Shown here: positions 1-12,700 of the stretch, piece after piece
How positions within the stretch are numbered: position 1 is the stretch's first letter
Layout of the letters: each line of letters begins with the position of its first letter
Assembly (NCBI GenBank): GCA_023053685.1
Contig: JALIGW010000001.1
Location: 66,531,740 to 66,595,739 of the forward strand
Source: Diadophis punctatus similis
Taxonomy: Eukaryota > Chordata > Lepidosauria > Squamata > Dipsadidae
Length of the DNA stretch: 64,000 bases
Direction: 5' to 3'
Notes under the pieces: model-generated
Databases searched by the model: none
Told to the model about the DNA's origin: nothing
What the model saw: the letters and a program-made list of their open reading frames with translations, nothing else
Translations under genes and position numbers: made by a program

Positions 1-346
1 TCAGCAATTTAAAGTTTTAAAGGTGTTGGAAAAGGCGCGTGCAAACTAAGACAACAATGTATTATTAGTAAACATCTTAAAAAGATTTCAAAAATAATTT
101 TTTACACACTTGGTTAGTTCAGGGGGAAAAAATTTCACCACTTTTTTCACTGAAATTTTACCCATAAAATAAGTTAGGTTTTTATTCTGAAATAGATAAT
201 AGTACAAAATAATATTTTAAATTTAAATAAAAACATAAAGAAGAGAAATTAATAGGCATCTATCAGTAGGCTCTTAAAGATTAGAATAGCAGCTGTGACT
301 GCGAGATTGAAGCCCTTCCACTCACACATGTGCGGAAGTTATGGAT

Positions 347-699
347 CAGGGGCGGGTTCCTCTTACCTGCCTACCGGTGCGCTATGCGCACATCATCATG
401 TTTCTCGCGCGCGACTTTGCTTCCGCGCATGCGCAGGAAGCAAAAAATCACCAAAATCTTGCGTGGGGACACGAGCGCGCAATTTCGGTGATTTTTTGCT
501 TTCGTGCATGCGCGGAAGCAAAAAATCACTGAAAGCTTGCACGCACGTCTCCTTGTGAGATTTTGCTTCCGCACATGCGCAGAAAGCAAAAAAAGGCCAA
601 AAATTCAGGAAAAAAGATGGCGCCGTGCGACAGACCGGCGAAGATGGCACCGGAGCTGTCACGCGGAAATTGCGCAAGGAATGAATGAACCCACCACTG
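347..699 (+). mobile_element. hAT-type non-autonomous element, family B
   Basis: Ends CAGGGGCGGGTTCC and GAACCCACCACTG are inverted. Flanked by a perfect 8-bp duplication TTATGGAT (339-346 and 700-707). GC-rich interior with repeated tgcttccgc-gcatgcgc motifs and no transposase. In the BIRC6 intron at the left edge. Confidence 0.85.
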
Positions 700-849
700 T
701 TATGGATGACAAACAAACAAGAAGGTAGAGTTTTTATAAGATGGTCACGGCTACCATTTTGACTTTTCTTTACCCAGTTGACACACCAGGGTATAAACAG
801 AGAAACATGGAAAAATGAAGCATTTTTTTTAAACAAACGAAAATCTTAC

Positions 850-2244
850 CTCTAGTGCATGCACAGAGTCTATCAGTGCCTGAGCAGTATATTACTGAGA
901 CAAATTTGTCTGGTTCTTCAGTACCTTCCTTTTTAGGCGGCTCCACTTTGGCCAGGATTTCAAAGTTTGAAAGATCTAATATTTTAACATAGCCTCCCTG
1001 AGTGGTTACTACTAGATGCCCAAGAGCAGAGATTTCCGATCTTTTTTCTCTCTCGCTGCCATTCTTAGAAGTTAATTGTATTTCCTCTGTAGGTTCCTCA
1101 CAGTCATCTTCTCTATTATCCAATATGTCTGGTGGGAGCAAAATCAATGAGGTAATGGTATCCTGGGGGTCTTTGATATGCTGAATTTTTATAGGTTCCT
1201 CTTCTAGAGTCACAATCCTAGTGGCATAGTTCATTTTATAAAGCACTAGATAACCACCACTAGCACTTCGTTGTTCTGGCTGGATTATTAAGGGCATCTG
1301 TACGTCTGCTGGTGAGTCATGCTGGATCATACTGATATTTGCACCATTCACTACAGTAAGATTAGATTCTATTTCTCCTTTTCTTCTATTACATAGTGCC
1401 GAGTTTAATTTATTTAAATTATTCAAGGCCTCTACTTGATTTATTGCACTCAGGGATTCAACAGGACATGTCCGCAGTCCTATTAATAAATGAACTCCAT
1501 CTGCACAAGGAGTGATTGAATCTACACAAAAATTCTCCTCCTCTGTAAACTTTGGCAGTCTTAGGCACTGAACCAAAGTTCCAGGTTTGGGAACCATTGA
1601 GTTCCACTTCTCAGAGTCCGGAGAAGTTAGGCTGGCTGTTGCGTCTGCAAACTGCTGAATGTATGTGACAGGAGGATCTTGCAACAGCAATTGCTCCTGG
1701 CTATCCAACTCCATCTCTATGATTTGTGGGACTGTAAAACCATCATCATGTAAACTTTTACTCATGATATTGTTCATCTGTGAAAAGATTTTTCCTGCTT
1801 TTTCATCAGATTCCTTAATGCTGTAAAGCAGCAATATAGGTGAAGTCCTCCTTACCAGAGGAGAATTCAGTTCTGAATTAGTACAGGATTCATTGTCAGT
1901 TGATCCCAAGTCTGATATACTACCACCTTGAGTCCTGCTTAAATCATCCAGTGATCTCTGAGAATTACTACTAACAGGAGAGGTAGCAGGTGATTTGTAT
2001 GTTAATAAACCTCCAGCTAACAAACAAGGAAAGGGAATGTTGTGGTGTTCCAGATGCTTTTCCTTCATCTTTTCACTTTTACAGTTAGTTAGGCAAGGGT
2101 TTGCCCCAAGTTCTTCTAAATCTTTCACTGTGTCTTCAAGTACGTTTGCAACTATTTCCCACTGAAGTTTCTCAGGCTGCTGAAGAATGCTGAGAGCAGT
2201 TACATCAAGGCTGACCTCCATGGTTTCCTTTTGTGATGTGTGTC
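850..2244 (-). CDS. BIRC6: BIRC6 coding exon 10 (large)
   Basis: 1395 nt coding [20 protein letters not shown] through [11 protein letters not shown]. The true exon begins upstream of the internal Met, at the acceptor TTTAAG. The donor is GTAAGA at 849. No in-frame stop. The next human exon (GGELHFLQIGGT) is not found between 1 and 849, so it lies left of the window. Confidence 0.96.
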
Positions 2245-5200
2245 CTTAAAGATAAAACATACAATGTAAAAAACAGATCTTATCCATAGTACAATTATGT
2301 TTTTGTAAACCTTTACATTTTATTTATTTATTTATTTAATTTATTGACACACACACACACACGCAAACCAACATCTAATAATATCTTCAAATATTTCTAT
2401 TTTATTCAAACCAGGTAATTGCAGCTTTCCTAAGCTTGAGGATGGCAAAAACATGCTTTGTCATGTGAACGTCTGACACTTAAAAATTTTACAGAATAAA
2501 AGTAAATTACCAGGTAGAGAAATGCATTTAAAATATGGTATAAGACATTTGCATAATGTATTACTGTATTTTTCGGAGTATAAGACGCACCCTTTCCCCC
2601 CCTAAAAGAGGGTGGAAATGTTGGTGCATCTTATAACCGAATACAGCCATTTTTAGCCTCCTGAAGCCCCGCCACCGTGCCCCATTTTTGCAAAAAATGG
2701 GCCCGTTTTTCGCAAAAATGGGATGCGCAGAAGGTTGGGAGGCCTGCAGAGTGCTCCTGGGGGCTGGGGGAAGGCAAAAATGGGGGCGTTTTTGCCATCC
2801 CCCAGCCCCCAGAAGCACTCTGCAGGCCTCCCAAACCCTCTGTGTGGCCTGTTTTTTGCAAAAACGGGTGAAAAATGGACCGTTTTTTGCAAAAATGGGG
2901 GCATTTTTGCTTTCCCCCAGCCCCCAGAAGCACTCTGCAGGCCTCCCAAACCCTCTGTGCCCATTTTTTGCAAAAATGGGTGAAAAGGGGCCAATTTTTG
3001 CAAAAACAGGGCACACAGAGGGTTTGGGAGGCCTGCAGAGTGCTCCTGGGGGCCTTGGAGGACAAAAACTTTTTTTTCCTTACTTACCTCTTCGAAATCT
3101 TGGTGCATCTTATAGTCCAAAAAATACGATAATATAAGATCATCACACAAACAGGTATAATTTCTATACTGCTAAAGTGAAATATAAAATATCCAATGCC
3201 TAAAACAGAAATAAGAGGAAACCTATGCATATTTTCAGCATCAGTGGTAGAGATTCTAACCTTGAAGGAAAATAGGGGGCAGTCAGAATGATCTATTTAT
3301 TTATTTATTTTGTTATTCTTATATGCCGCCCAACTCCCGAAGGACTCAGGGCGGCGTACAACAAGGAAAAATACAAGAATAATCAAAATTACATATAATT
3401 AAAAAACAAATACAAAATTTAAAAAACAGTATTAAAACAACAACATCCATTCAACACCATACATACTTGGGGGGTGAGCTCGAGTGGATTAAGCTGTCCC
3501 CCCACCTGCAGGAAAAGCCATGTCTATCTACCTCCCACCTTCAAAAAGATTTAAGGTTTTCAAATACATTTTGTCCTCAGAGATAGCATGAAGACATTAT
3601 TCTCAATCAGCCAGCCCTTAAAAAGGATCTTGATTTGGGAGCTGCCCCTTCTTTGTTGAAAAGATTGCAGGGAGGAGCAGAAGAAAAAGGATCATGAGGC
3701 ACACTTTCACTGAACTCATTCCCACTGCCCTGTTTATGTTAAAAAACAGGTTTCTTTATTTCTTAATTCTAAATCAAAGTATTAAGACTAATAGCAAGAT
3801 ATGTAATCCTTACTCTTTATTGACAAAAGCATTGCAAATAATTGCAAGTAATGTTATTTCTATTTCATAATAAAATATTATGTGCCTACCAGTCACTGAT
3901 TCTGATCTGGAATGCTCCTCACTGTCTGAATCTTCTAGCAAATCATCACTAAAATCAAGAAGATTAGAGAAATTAAGCCAAGAAAACAATTTAATACAAT
4001 ATACCTACTTCTAAACATAAATTTTAGCATTAAAACCTGTTCATATACCAGCATATTATATAATTATTGAATTAAATTAGTTAGGCAAGCTACTGATGAG
4101 TCCAATGATGATTATACTTATTTTAAATCCATTCTGTGATTTAACCTATATCAGTGATGGCGAACCTTTTTTCCCTCGGGTGGCAAAAGTGCATGCGCGT
4201 GCGCTATTGCACATGCGTGAGTGCCCACACCCATAATTCAATGCCTGGAGAGGGCGAAAACGGCCTCCCACTCCCCCACGGAGGCCCTCTGGAGGCCGGA
4301 AATGGCCCGTTTCCCAACTTCTGGTGGGCCCAGTAGGCCCATTTTTCACCCTGCCCAGGCTCCAGAGGCTTCCCTAGAGCCTGGGGAAGGCAAAAACGCC
4401 CTCCCCCGTCCCCCGGAGGCTCTCTGGAAGCTGAAAACACCCTTCCAGAGCCTCCGTGCGAGCCAAAAATCAGCTGGCTGGCACGCACATGCGCGCTGGA
4501 GCTGAGCTAGGCAACGGCTTGCGTGCCAGCAGATATGGCTCCGCGTGCCACCTGTGGCATGTGTGCCATAGGTTCTCCATCACTGACCTATATGATCCTC
4601 TAATTCATAAGTAAGTAGCCTGTATTTTTGCTATGGGAAAGAATTTGTTGAGGACTTTAAATTAACCATAAGGAGGGTCAATTGACCTTATACTCTCATA
4701 CTAGTGCGATCATCAGGACATATATTCTGTTTTTTATAAATAAAGAGAAAACATATTGCAAATAGTGTCAATCATGTAGTTTCTGGTTCTTGTTGAAAAG
4801 CGAGCATTTTGCTAATTCAAACATTAAGACAAATAAGTACTAGCTACAACTACTATAGTGATTTGAATGCAGTATTGCAGGCTAACTCTGCCCACTGCCA
4901 AGAGTTCGATCCTGACCATCTGAATGAAGGTTGACTCAACCTGCCGTCCTTCCAAGGTCGATAAAATGAGGACCCAGATTATTAAGGACAATATGCTGAC
5001 TCTATAAACTGCTTAGAGAGTGCTGTAATGCACTGTGAAGCCGTATATTACGTCTCAGTGCTATTGCTACAAATACAAAATAAACCAAGAAATATATAAA
5101 GACAAAGGAGGGAAGGGCAACTCATGTCTGTTCTTTCAATCTGTAGTTGGGATTGAGCTATATTGGTGACATTCAAGTGATAAACTAAGCTTTTATAAGC

Positions 5201-8200
5201 TAAAATGAACTATGGGCTTCTAGATTAATAATTCAAACCAATACATTATATCAAATGGCAAGAGAAGAAAAATGCAGTGGCTTAACTGAGAAAAAAAGGC
5301 TTCAGAAATAAAGTTCTATAAATAAGTATGTGTATTAATTGGTAACAGTTAATAGAAACTCATAAATTTAAATTAACAGTTAATATAAATTCTGAAGTTA
5401 TTAGCATCCTCAGATTTTATAAATTTATTAACCATTTTAATATGGACAATTCATTTGTTCTGCATAAATCTTACAACAGTGGTTAAATTGGGACTGCAAT
5501 TCATATAAAATTAGTGTTGAACTTAATTTCTTAATGTACTTCATTTACTGTCTGTATTACAAATAAGTTGATATTTTAACGTTAGCTTTCAATTTCATGC
5601 TCGTGAAGAAGGCTCAGAAGAGGCTGTACTTCCTGAGAATGCTCAGGAAGATAAATCTATCTCAGCATCTACTGTTGTCCTACTATCGCAGCACCATTGA
5701 GAGTGTCCTGACATATGGTATTCTAGCATGGCATGGAAGCAGCTCTGCAGCAGACAAAAAAGCTCTACAGAGAATAATTACAACTGTCCAGAATATCATT
5801 GGACTCCAGCTACCAGCCCTGGATGATATCTCTGCATCTCGCTGTTCTAGGAAGTTGCACAATATTCTCAGAGACTCTTCTCATCCTGCTTACAATCTTT
5901 TTGAACTGTTGCCTTCTGGCAGAAGATACAGAACAATCAAAACTCGGACCACACACTTTCTGAATAGTTTTTATCCTAGAGCTATAATTGCACTTAATAA
6001 TGAATTGAAGGGTCACCATCAGTGAGCTGTCAGATAGTATTACTTGGTCTGTTGTATGGATGTTTGAGTGGTTCAGGGTGGGGAATTCGTGGTGGGTGGG
6101 GATTGCTATGTGTGTTGGGACTGGTTTTGAAGCGTTATGTGAATTTCGTTGTATGGGTGCACTGTGTATATACGTACAATGACAATAAATTATTATTATT
6201 ATTAATTTGTATTTCTAGAACCTTTTAACCCAAGCCTTTGCAGGTACTATTTATAAGTAATGGGGAATAAATGACAATTTTAGTTCAAACACTATGATGT
6301 TTTCCTTTTCCAAGTAAATGGCGCCACCCAGTAAGGTCATCCTAATCAAGGAAATTGAGAATTCCCAAAATAAAAGGAAGATGACTGGTACCCGCTATTT
6401 TGTGAAATAGTCTATTTTTGCAGATCACAACAGCACAATTCTATCATGTATTCAAAGCTGGTGAAAAAGAATTGTTCCAAGTTCCTTTAAAAACTGCTGA
6501 GTTGGTGCTATCACAATATTTGCTATTCAACTTTTTAATATGTTGCAAAGGAGTTTGTGCTTTAGCAATAGCAAAAACAAGAGCGCTTAGACTCATATAA
6601 TGCCCCACAGTGCTTCACAGCACTTTCTGAGCAGTTTACAAATGTCAGCATAATGCCCCCAACAATCTGGGTCATTTTACTAACCTTGGAAGGATGGAAG
6701 GCTGAGTCCACCTCAATCCCTCTAAGGATCAAACTCCAGGCTGTGGGCAGACTTAGCCTGCAGTTCTGCATTCTAACCACTGCGCCACCAGGACTCTACC
6801 TGCTTTTGTTTCAATATCTTATCATTGTAAACTTCTGTGAGTCATGTCAGCAGTATATAAATGAAATACATTTTCTGCTGAAAATAATAAAAGTATGAGT
6901 GCAAAAATGTCTTTTTAGAGCAACTGTTCTGTGTAAAAAGAAACCCTTCATATTGGATCAAATGTAAATTAAAGTAGCATCTTTTGGTCCACATCCCCAA
7001 AAGTAATGTATTGTGAAAACAAAGCTATCTTCTCTTGGAAGGAACTAAATACTGATAGTTTTACCTCAGTACACCATGATTAGTGTCCTCTTCCAAAGAA
7101 ATAAGCACACTCACATTCAATCAAATATTTATTAGCATACCTGTCTCCTTCTAATTTTGGTATATCTGAACAGCTAGAGGAATCTTCTATCCACGTTATC
7201 GTTGGTCTTCTTGAATCAACCCCTGAGCTCTGTTCTCCAGACAATACAAGTTGCTGTACAATTACTGGATCATAAGCATTGATCTCAAACTTTAAGTGCA
7301 CCTATGCAAATTTAAAAACATAATTAAACTTAGATGCAAATTCTTATTCATATAATTAGCATTACAACTCCAGACAACAAGATACCTTCATAAGTTTTGA
7401 AATATCCCATATACAGATCTTTCCTCGTTTTGTTGCAGCGGCTAAAAAATGAGGGCAGCTTCCAGATCCAAAGCAGACTATTCTGTCTGTGCCATCTGTA
7501 CAAGGAAACTGCGCTGGACTTGTTGCCAGTGTGACCGAGAGGGGCACGTTCTGCGTGTGTTCACCTTTCACAAATGGGCAGTTAGGGGAATGTCTTTCAT
7601 GTTCAGACCTTAATGAATTAGAAAGATAAGTGTTAAAACGTAAGCACTATTTTTTTTCTCATTAGTAATTTTGCTGCATATAAGCTAAGGTGCTTGACTA
7701 ATTAGCCTGTAAGATAAAAGCACTAACTTAGGTAAGTTAAAGAGATAAAGTATAGATTCCAAAGTTCCTGTGAGCAAAACTCTATTCATAGCCACTTTTG
7801 CAGAGAAGGAGCAAAAGTGATTTTTGGTCATTACTCCTCTGCTGAAGCTCTCTGTACCTCCAAACAATCTTATCTGGAGAGCTGAGATTACCCTCTAGGA
7901 CTTTATAGTCACTGACATAGGTAGCTGTATTTTCCCCATCTTATCTTTCACAGTATGGATCCAGAAAGCATTAAGGAACTCATTCACTTTTAATTTTTAC
8001 CTGAATGCATGTGAAATTTGTGATTTTGAAGAAAAATGTTTACATAAAGGTTCACATAACACGTATTCATACCGCAATGGATTTACTGTACATGTTAAAG
8101 TTCATAATTCAGCATCTTGAGATGTAATTCACAATTCAAAAATGCAGAAAAGTGATTATTTTAGGAAAAGGAGAAAGAAACCAATATATTAGGAGAATCA

Positions 8201-9366
8201 ATTGTAAACATGCACGCTTCCGAAAGTGTATAAAGATGAGTGATTAGAAAAACAGATACTTTCTATCAACATTTTTCTCTTAGATCTGTGAATCTGCGTA
8301 CATAATTTAAAATCAACTGACAATTTGGAAAATAAGAAAAGGAGAATTGATGTACTCAGTAATCCCCAAATTCCAGAATAATTCTGGGAAGTCATTGGTT
8401 CTGAAATTGTTATGATTTGCTTACAAGTATTATTTAAGAATGATGATTAGGAATAATGGCTGGTTCTTCATCCCATTCTCTAAAGACCTCATTATTCAAT
8501 CTAATTTTTAAAACACTCTTATGTTCTTTTGAAATAAGACAAAAACTCCCCAAATAGAAATTATGTGTATTACTGAACACTGAAAAATATTTTATTTAAT
8601 ATTTAAATATTAAATTCTAAAAGAATTCTATCAGAAAATCCTATGCTACATTTTGACATTTTTAATTACTTAAATACTGTAATCAATAGTGACCTAAGTA
8701 TGTCACAAAAGATCTAAATTAATAGATCTAACCCAGTTTATAAGGTAAGTATTAGATAAAGAACAGAAAGCAGTGCAGATATGTTTCAATTATTACATTC
8801 TCACCAAGGTTCATCTGTTGGCTCCCAGCATACCAAACATACACTACACGTAAAACACATGGCTCTGTCATCTCCTGATGATGCAGGCTATGGGGGAAGT
8901 GAGAGCAACAAATGAAATTTTAAATGTGACATACAGCATCCCATATACTGTATACAAACCCACACATAGCAGAGAACCTATCTTCGCTACTATCTTAACA
9001 TACATACACACAAAAAGGAAAGAAAAAAAAGTCTTCTGGATAAATGCAAGTTCCTGAAGGGATAGGCTCCTTGCTAAATGTGTAACAATATTTGTCTCCT
9101 TGTGCTGTTACAAAATGAGAGAATCACAAATTTATAATAGGAATAAACTTCCGCGGTGACGCAGTGGTTAGAACGCAGTACTGCAGGATACTTCTGCTGA
9201 CTGCAATTTGGCAGATTGAATCTCACCAGGCTCAAGGTTGACTCAGCCTTCCATCCTTCCGAGGTGGGTAAAATGAGGACCCAGATTGTTGGGGACAATA
9301 TGCTGACTCTGTAAACCGCTTAGAGAGGGCTGTAAAGCACTGTGAAGCGGTATATAAGTCTAAATG

Positions 9367-9445
<79 letters not shown>

Positions 9446-9459
9446 TGTATGTATGTATG

Positions 9460-9523
<64 letters not shown>

Positions 9524-9552
9524 CATACATACATACATACATACATACATAC

Positions 9553-9603
<51 letters not shown>

Positions 9604-9691
9604 GTAGGTTTTCACGGGTATAGTTATGCAGGTCTTGGTATATTCGGGTCTTTTCCCATGTAAGATTGAGAGTATATATACTCACACAAAA

Positions 9692-9758
<67 letters not shown>

Positions 9759-12700
9759 CATTTTTTTGCTGATAAATGAAAATAAAGGGAGACTATTATA
9801 GATCTATTTCGAGCTATAATAGAGCAACGGACTATAATCATCACAATTATGACAAATCACGGCTTGAACTATCTTGCTTTGCATGTAATGAGTCTTTCTC
9901 ATGTATTAGTTTCACCTTTTAAGTTGCATTACTGAAATAAATGAACTTTTGCACGATATTCTAATTTTTTGAGTTTCACCTGTATATCCACATAACCTCC
10001 ATTTATTAGAAAAAATTTGGGGCGGGAATATCCTGAATGAATAAAACATATTTGGCCACAAGTAACCACAGAAAAGCTTTGCTTTGGTAATGGATAAGTA
10101 TCTTATCTGCAATTATTTCTCTTTTAGAACTCACTGAAGTGTCTTTAGAAAAAGGCTACAGAATCAACTACTATAGCTGGATGCTTTACTAGCCTTTCTT
10201 ACTCTCTCAGGACATTTTATAGCAGATCTCAAAATAACTGTTTTAAAAAATGAGACTTTAACTCCACTATTGAGGAGTGATTGTTGTACTTGTAAATATC
10301 AAAAGGTTACAGACTATCTCAGAAATTCTTAACAAATCCAAGAGGTTTTTAATATAGTGCAATTGGTAATTGATAAAGTACTGGAAATTAGCCTGGCATA
10401 ATTGATTTGCCCTCACTTCTTCACTCACCATATCCCAATTTAAATGCTACATCAGTCTAGCCATTCAATGCCTTAGATCACGAATAGCCAACCTTTTGGC
10501 CTGCCTGGGCCACACTGAGTGAAGACAATTTGTCATGGGCCACATATAAAATATGTAATATAATTAATAGCAGATTAACATATTAATAGAGTTGGAAAGG
10601 ACCTTGTAGGTCATCTAGTCCAACCCCCTGCTCAAGCAGGAGACCCTACACTATTTCTGACAAATGGCAGTCCAATCTCTTCTTGAAAGTCTCAATTGAT
10701 GAAGTTCCCACAACTTCCGAGGGCAAGCTGTTCCATTGGTTGATTGTTCTCACTGTCAGAAAGTTCCTCCTTATTTCTAGGTTGAATCTCTCCTTGATCA
10801 GTTTCCATCCATTATTCCTTGTCTGGCCTTCAGATGCTTTGGGAAATAGCTTGACCCCCTCCTCTCTGTGACAACCCCTCAAATATTGGAACACTGCTAT
10901 CATGTCTCCCCTGGTCCTTCTCTTTGCTAGACTATCCATGCAATAGCAATAGCACTTAGACTTATATACCACTTCATAGTGCTTTACAGCCCTCTCTAAG
11001 CAGTTTACAGAGTCAGCATATTGCACCCAACAATCTGGGTCCTCATTTTACCAACCTCAGAAGGGTGGAAGGTTGAATCAACCTTGAGCTGGTGAGACTA
11101 ACTCCTGGCAGTGAGCAGTTAGCCTGCAATACTGTATTTTTTAAAAAAAATATTTTATACAATCTTCTGGGGTTACATTACTAGCTGAAGTGAGTTTCAG
11201 TTCACAAAAGTTTATGCATTTTAATAAAAAACTGTTAATCAGAAAAGGTGCTACCAGACTCCTGATTTCTTTTGCCACAGCTCTCCTCCTATAATCTTTC
11301 AAAATCAATAATTAAGAATAATATATAGTCCTACATCAATGTTAAATATTCAAGAATGACCTGATTTGAAACAAAGGTAATTTACAAAAATGTTTGCTCT
11401 TTTTAATAAAATAATATAGTATGACATCCTGTCCCTAATAATTTGTATATGCTATTTGTATAATTTAAATACAATGTTTTATTTATTATTTCTCTATTTA
11501 GAAATATTGGCATAGTAAAATAAAAATATGGGAAAGATTGCATATTTCAACAATTACCTAACAAAGAAAAGTAAATACTCTTGGCTCCTCTTTTTAAAAT
11601 ATTTTTAAGTAATAAAAACCCCAAGAAACCATTAGGATAACATATTAAGAACTGTCTGCTGACCTCAGGGCTCTTTTTACTTCTAGAAAGCTCTTATATA
11701 TTAAGCCTCAGAGACTTTTGTGAATACAGTGAATAGATAGGATGCTGCAGGATCACAGGTTGTTGTGAAACAAACCCAGTTACCCAGAAAACACACAACG
11801 GTAACCTCATGAACATGTATAGGTCACACGAGGAAAGAATTTGTTAGAAGTGGTGACAAAAAGCTATAATGGTAGAGTTGGAAAGTTGATTAGGTACAAG
11901 GGTGTTTTCCTCACCCATGTTTGTATGCATCAGGTTTTTTTTATTTAAAAAAGTGGTATGATAAAACAGTCTTCAAAGAGTTTTCTCGCCACTGCCATCT
12001 TCTGGCATGTTTTCTACTTTGCAGTCTATAGTTCTGGTATTCCTTAGAGTCCTTCCAATCAAGTACTGGTAAGGCCCATTCCTATTTAATTTCTGAGGAT
12101 GCCACTTACTGAGAGTAAACACAACATCATTAATATGCTGGTTAAGTGGCTTATTTCTAAGTGGTTGAGTTGTGCTTCAGGGTCAAATATGGCATACACC
12201 ATTTACTCCACCTCATGCAAAGACAGTTATGTAGTTGTTCCCCATCTTACATCCTTTAAGTCGCTTTGCAAATGGATTCAAAATATATTTTATAAATATT
12301 TGACCAGAATTGTAGCATTTTTAAAATTAGCATTTGTAATATTTATTTTGCCCCCAAGGCAAACTTTATTTTTGAAAAACTGAACATGTGACTCCTTTAA
12401 AGGATTATAGGCAGAGTCAGGGCCAACAGAAAACTATCAAATGTATTACAGAAGACAAAGTATTTGAATATACAGCACTAAGAATAATACATTGCTATGA
12501 TTTCAGTTAGAAATCTATTTATTTACCTGATGGTAGAACCCAGCTTGAGCCATGGGATCTGGCTGCGCCCACCTATAACCTACATGAGGCCATGAGGTGA
12601 AGGTTTCCCGTCTGTTAGCCTCACTATACATTAAAGACCTTGGAAGAAGAAAAAAGGAATTACAAACAGTTCAAAGGCTCCCTAGCTGTTGTTAATTCTC

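Noticed and set aside
295..836. Several overlapping ORFs on both strands
   Set aside because: They sit in the CpG-rich hAT element at 347-699 and in the intron after BIRC6 exon 10, with no conservation.
1..849. Search for BIRC6 exon 11 at the left edge
   Set aside because: No GGELHFLQIGG-like coding sequence with splice sites was found; it must lie outside the window.
4204..4505. Proline/glycine-rich ORFs near 4.2-4.5 kb and 53.8-54.2 kb
   Set aside because: They are shadows inside the family A hAT elements with verified duplications.
9320..9844. Long ORFs rich in His-Thr and Tyr-Ile/Val-Cys repeats
   Set aside because: They are translations of (GT)n, (AT)n and (GTAT)n microsatellites in every frame.
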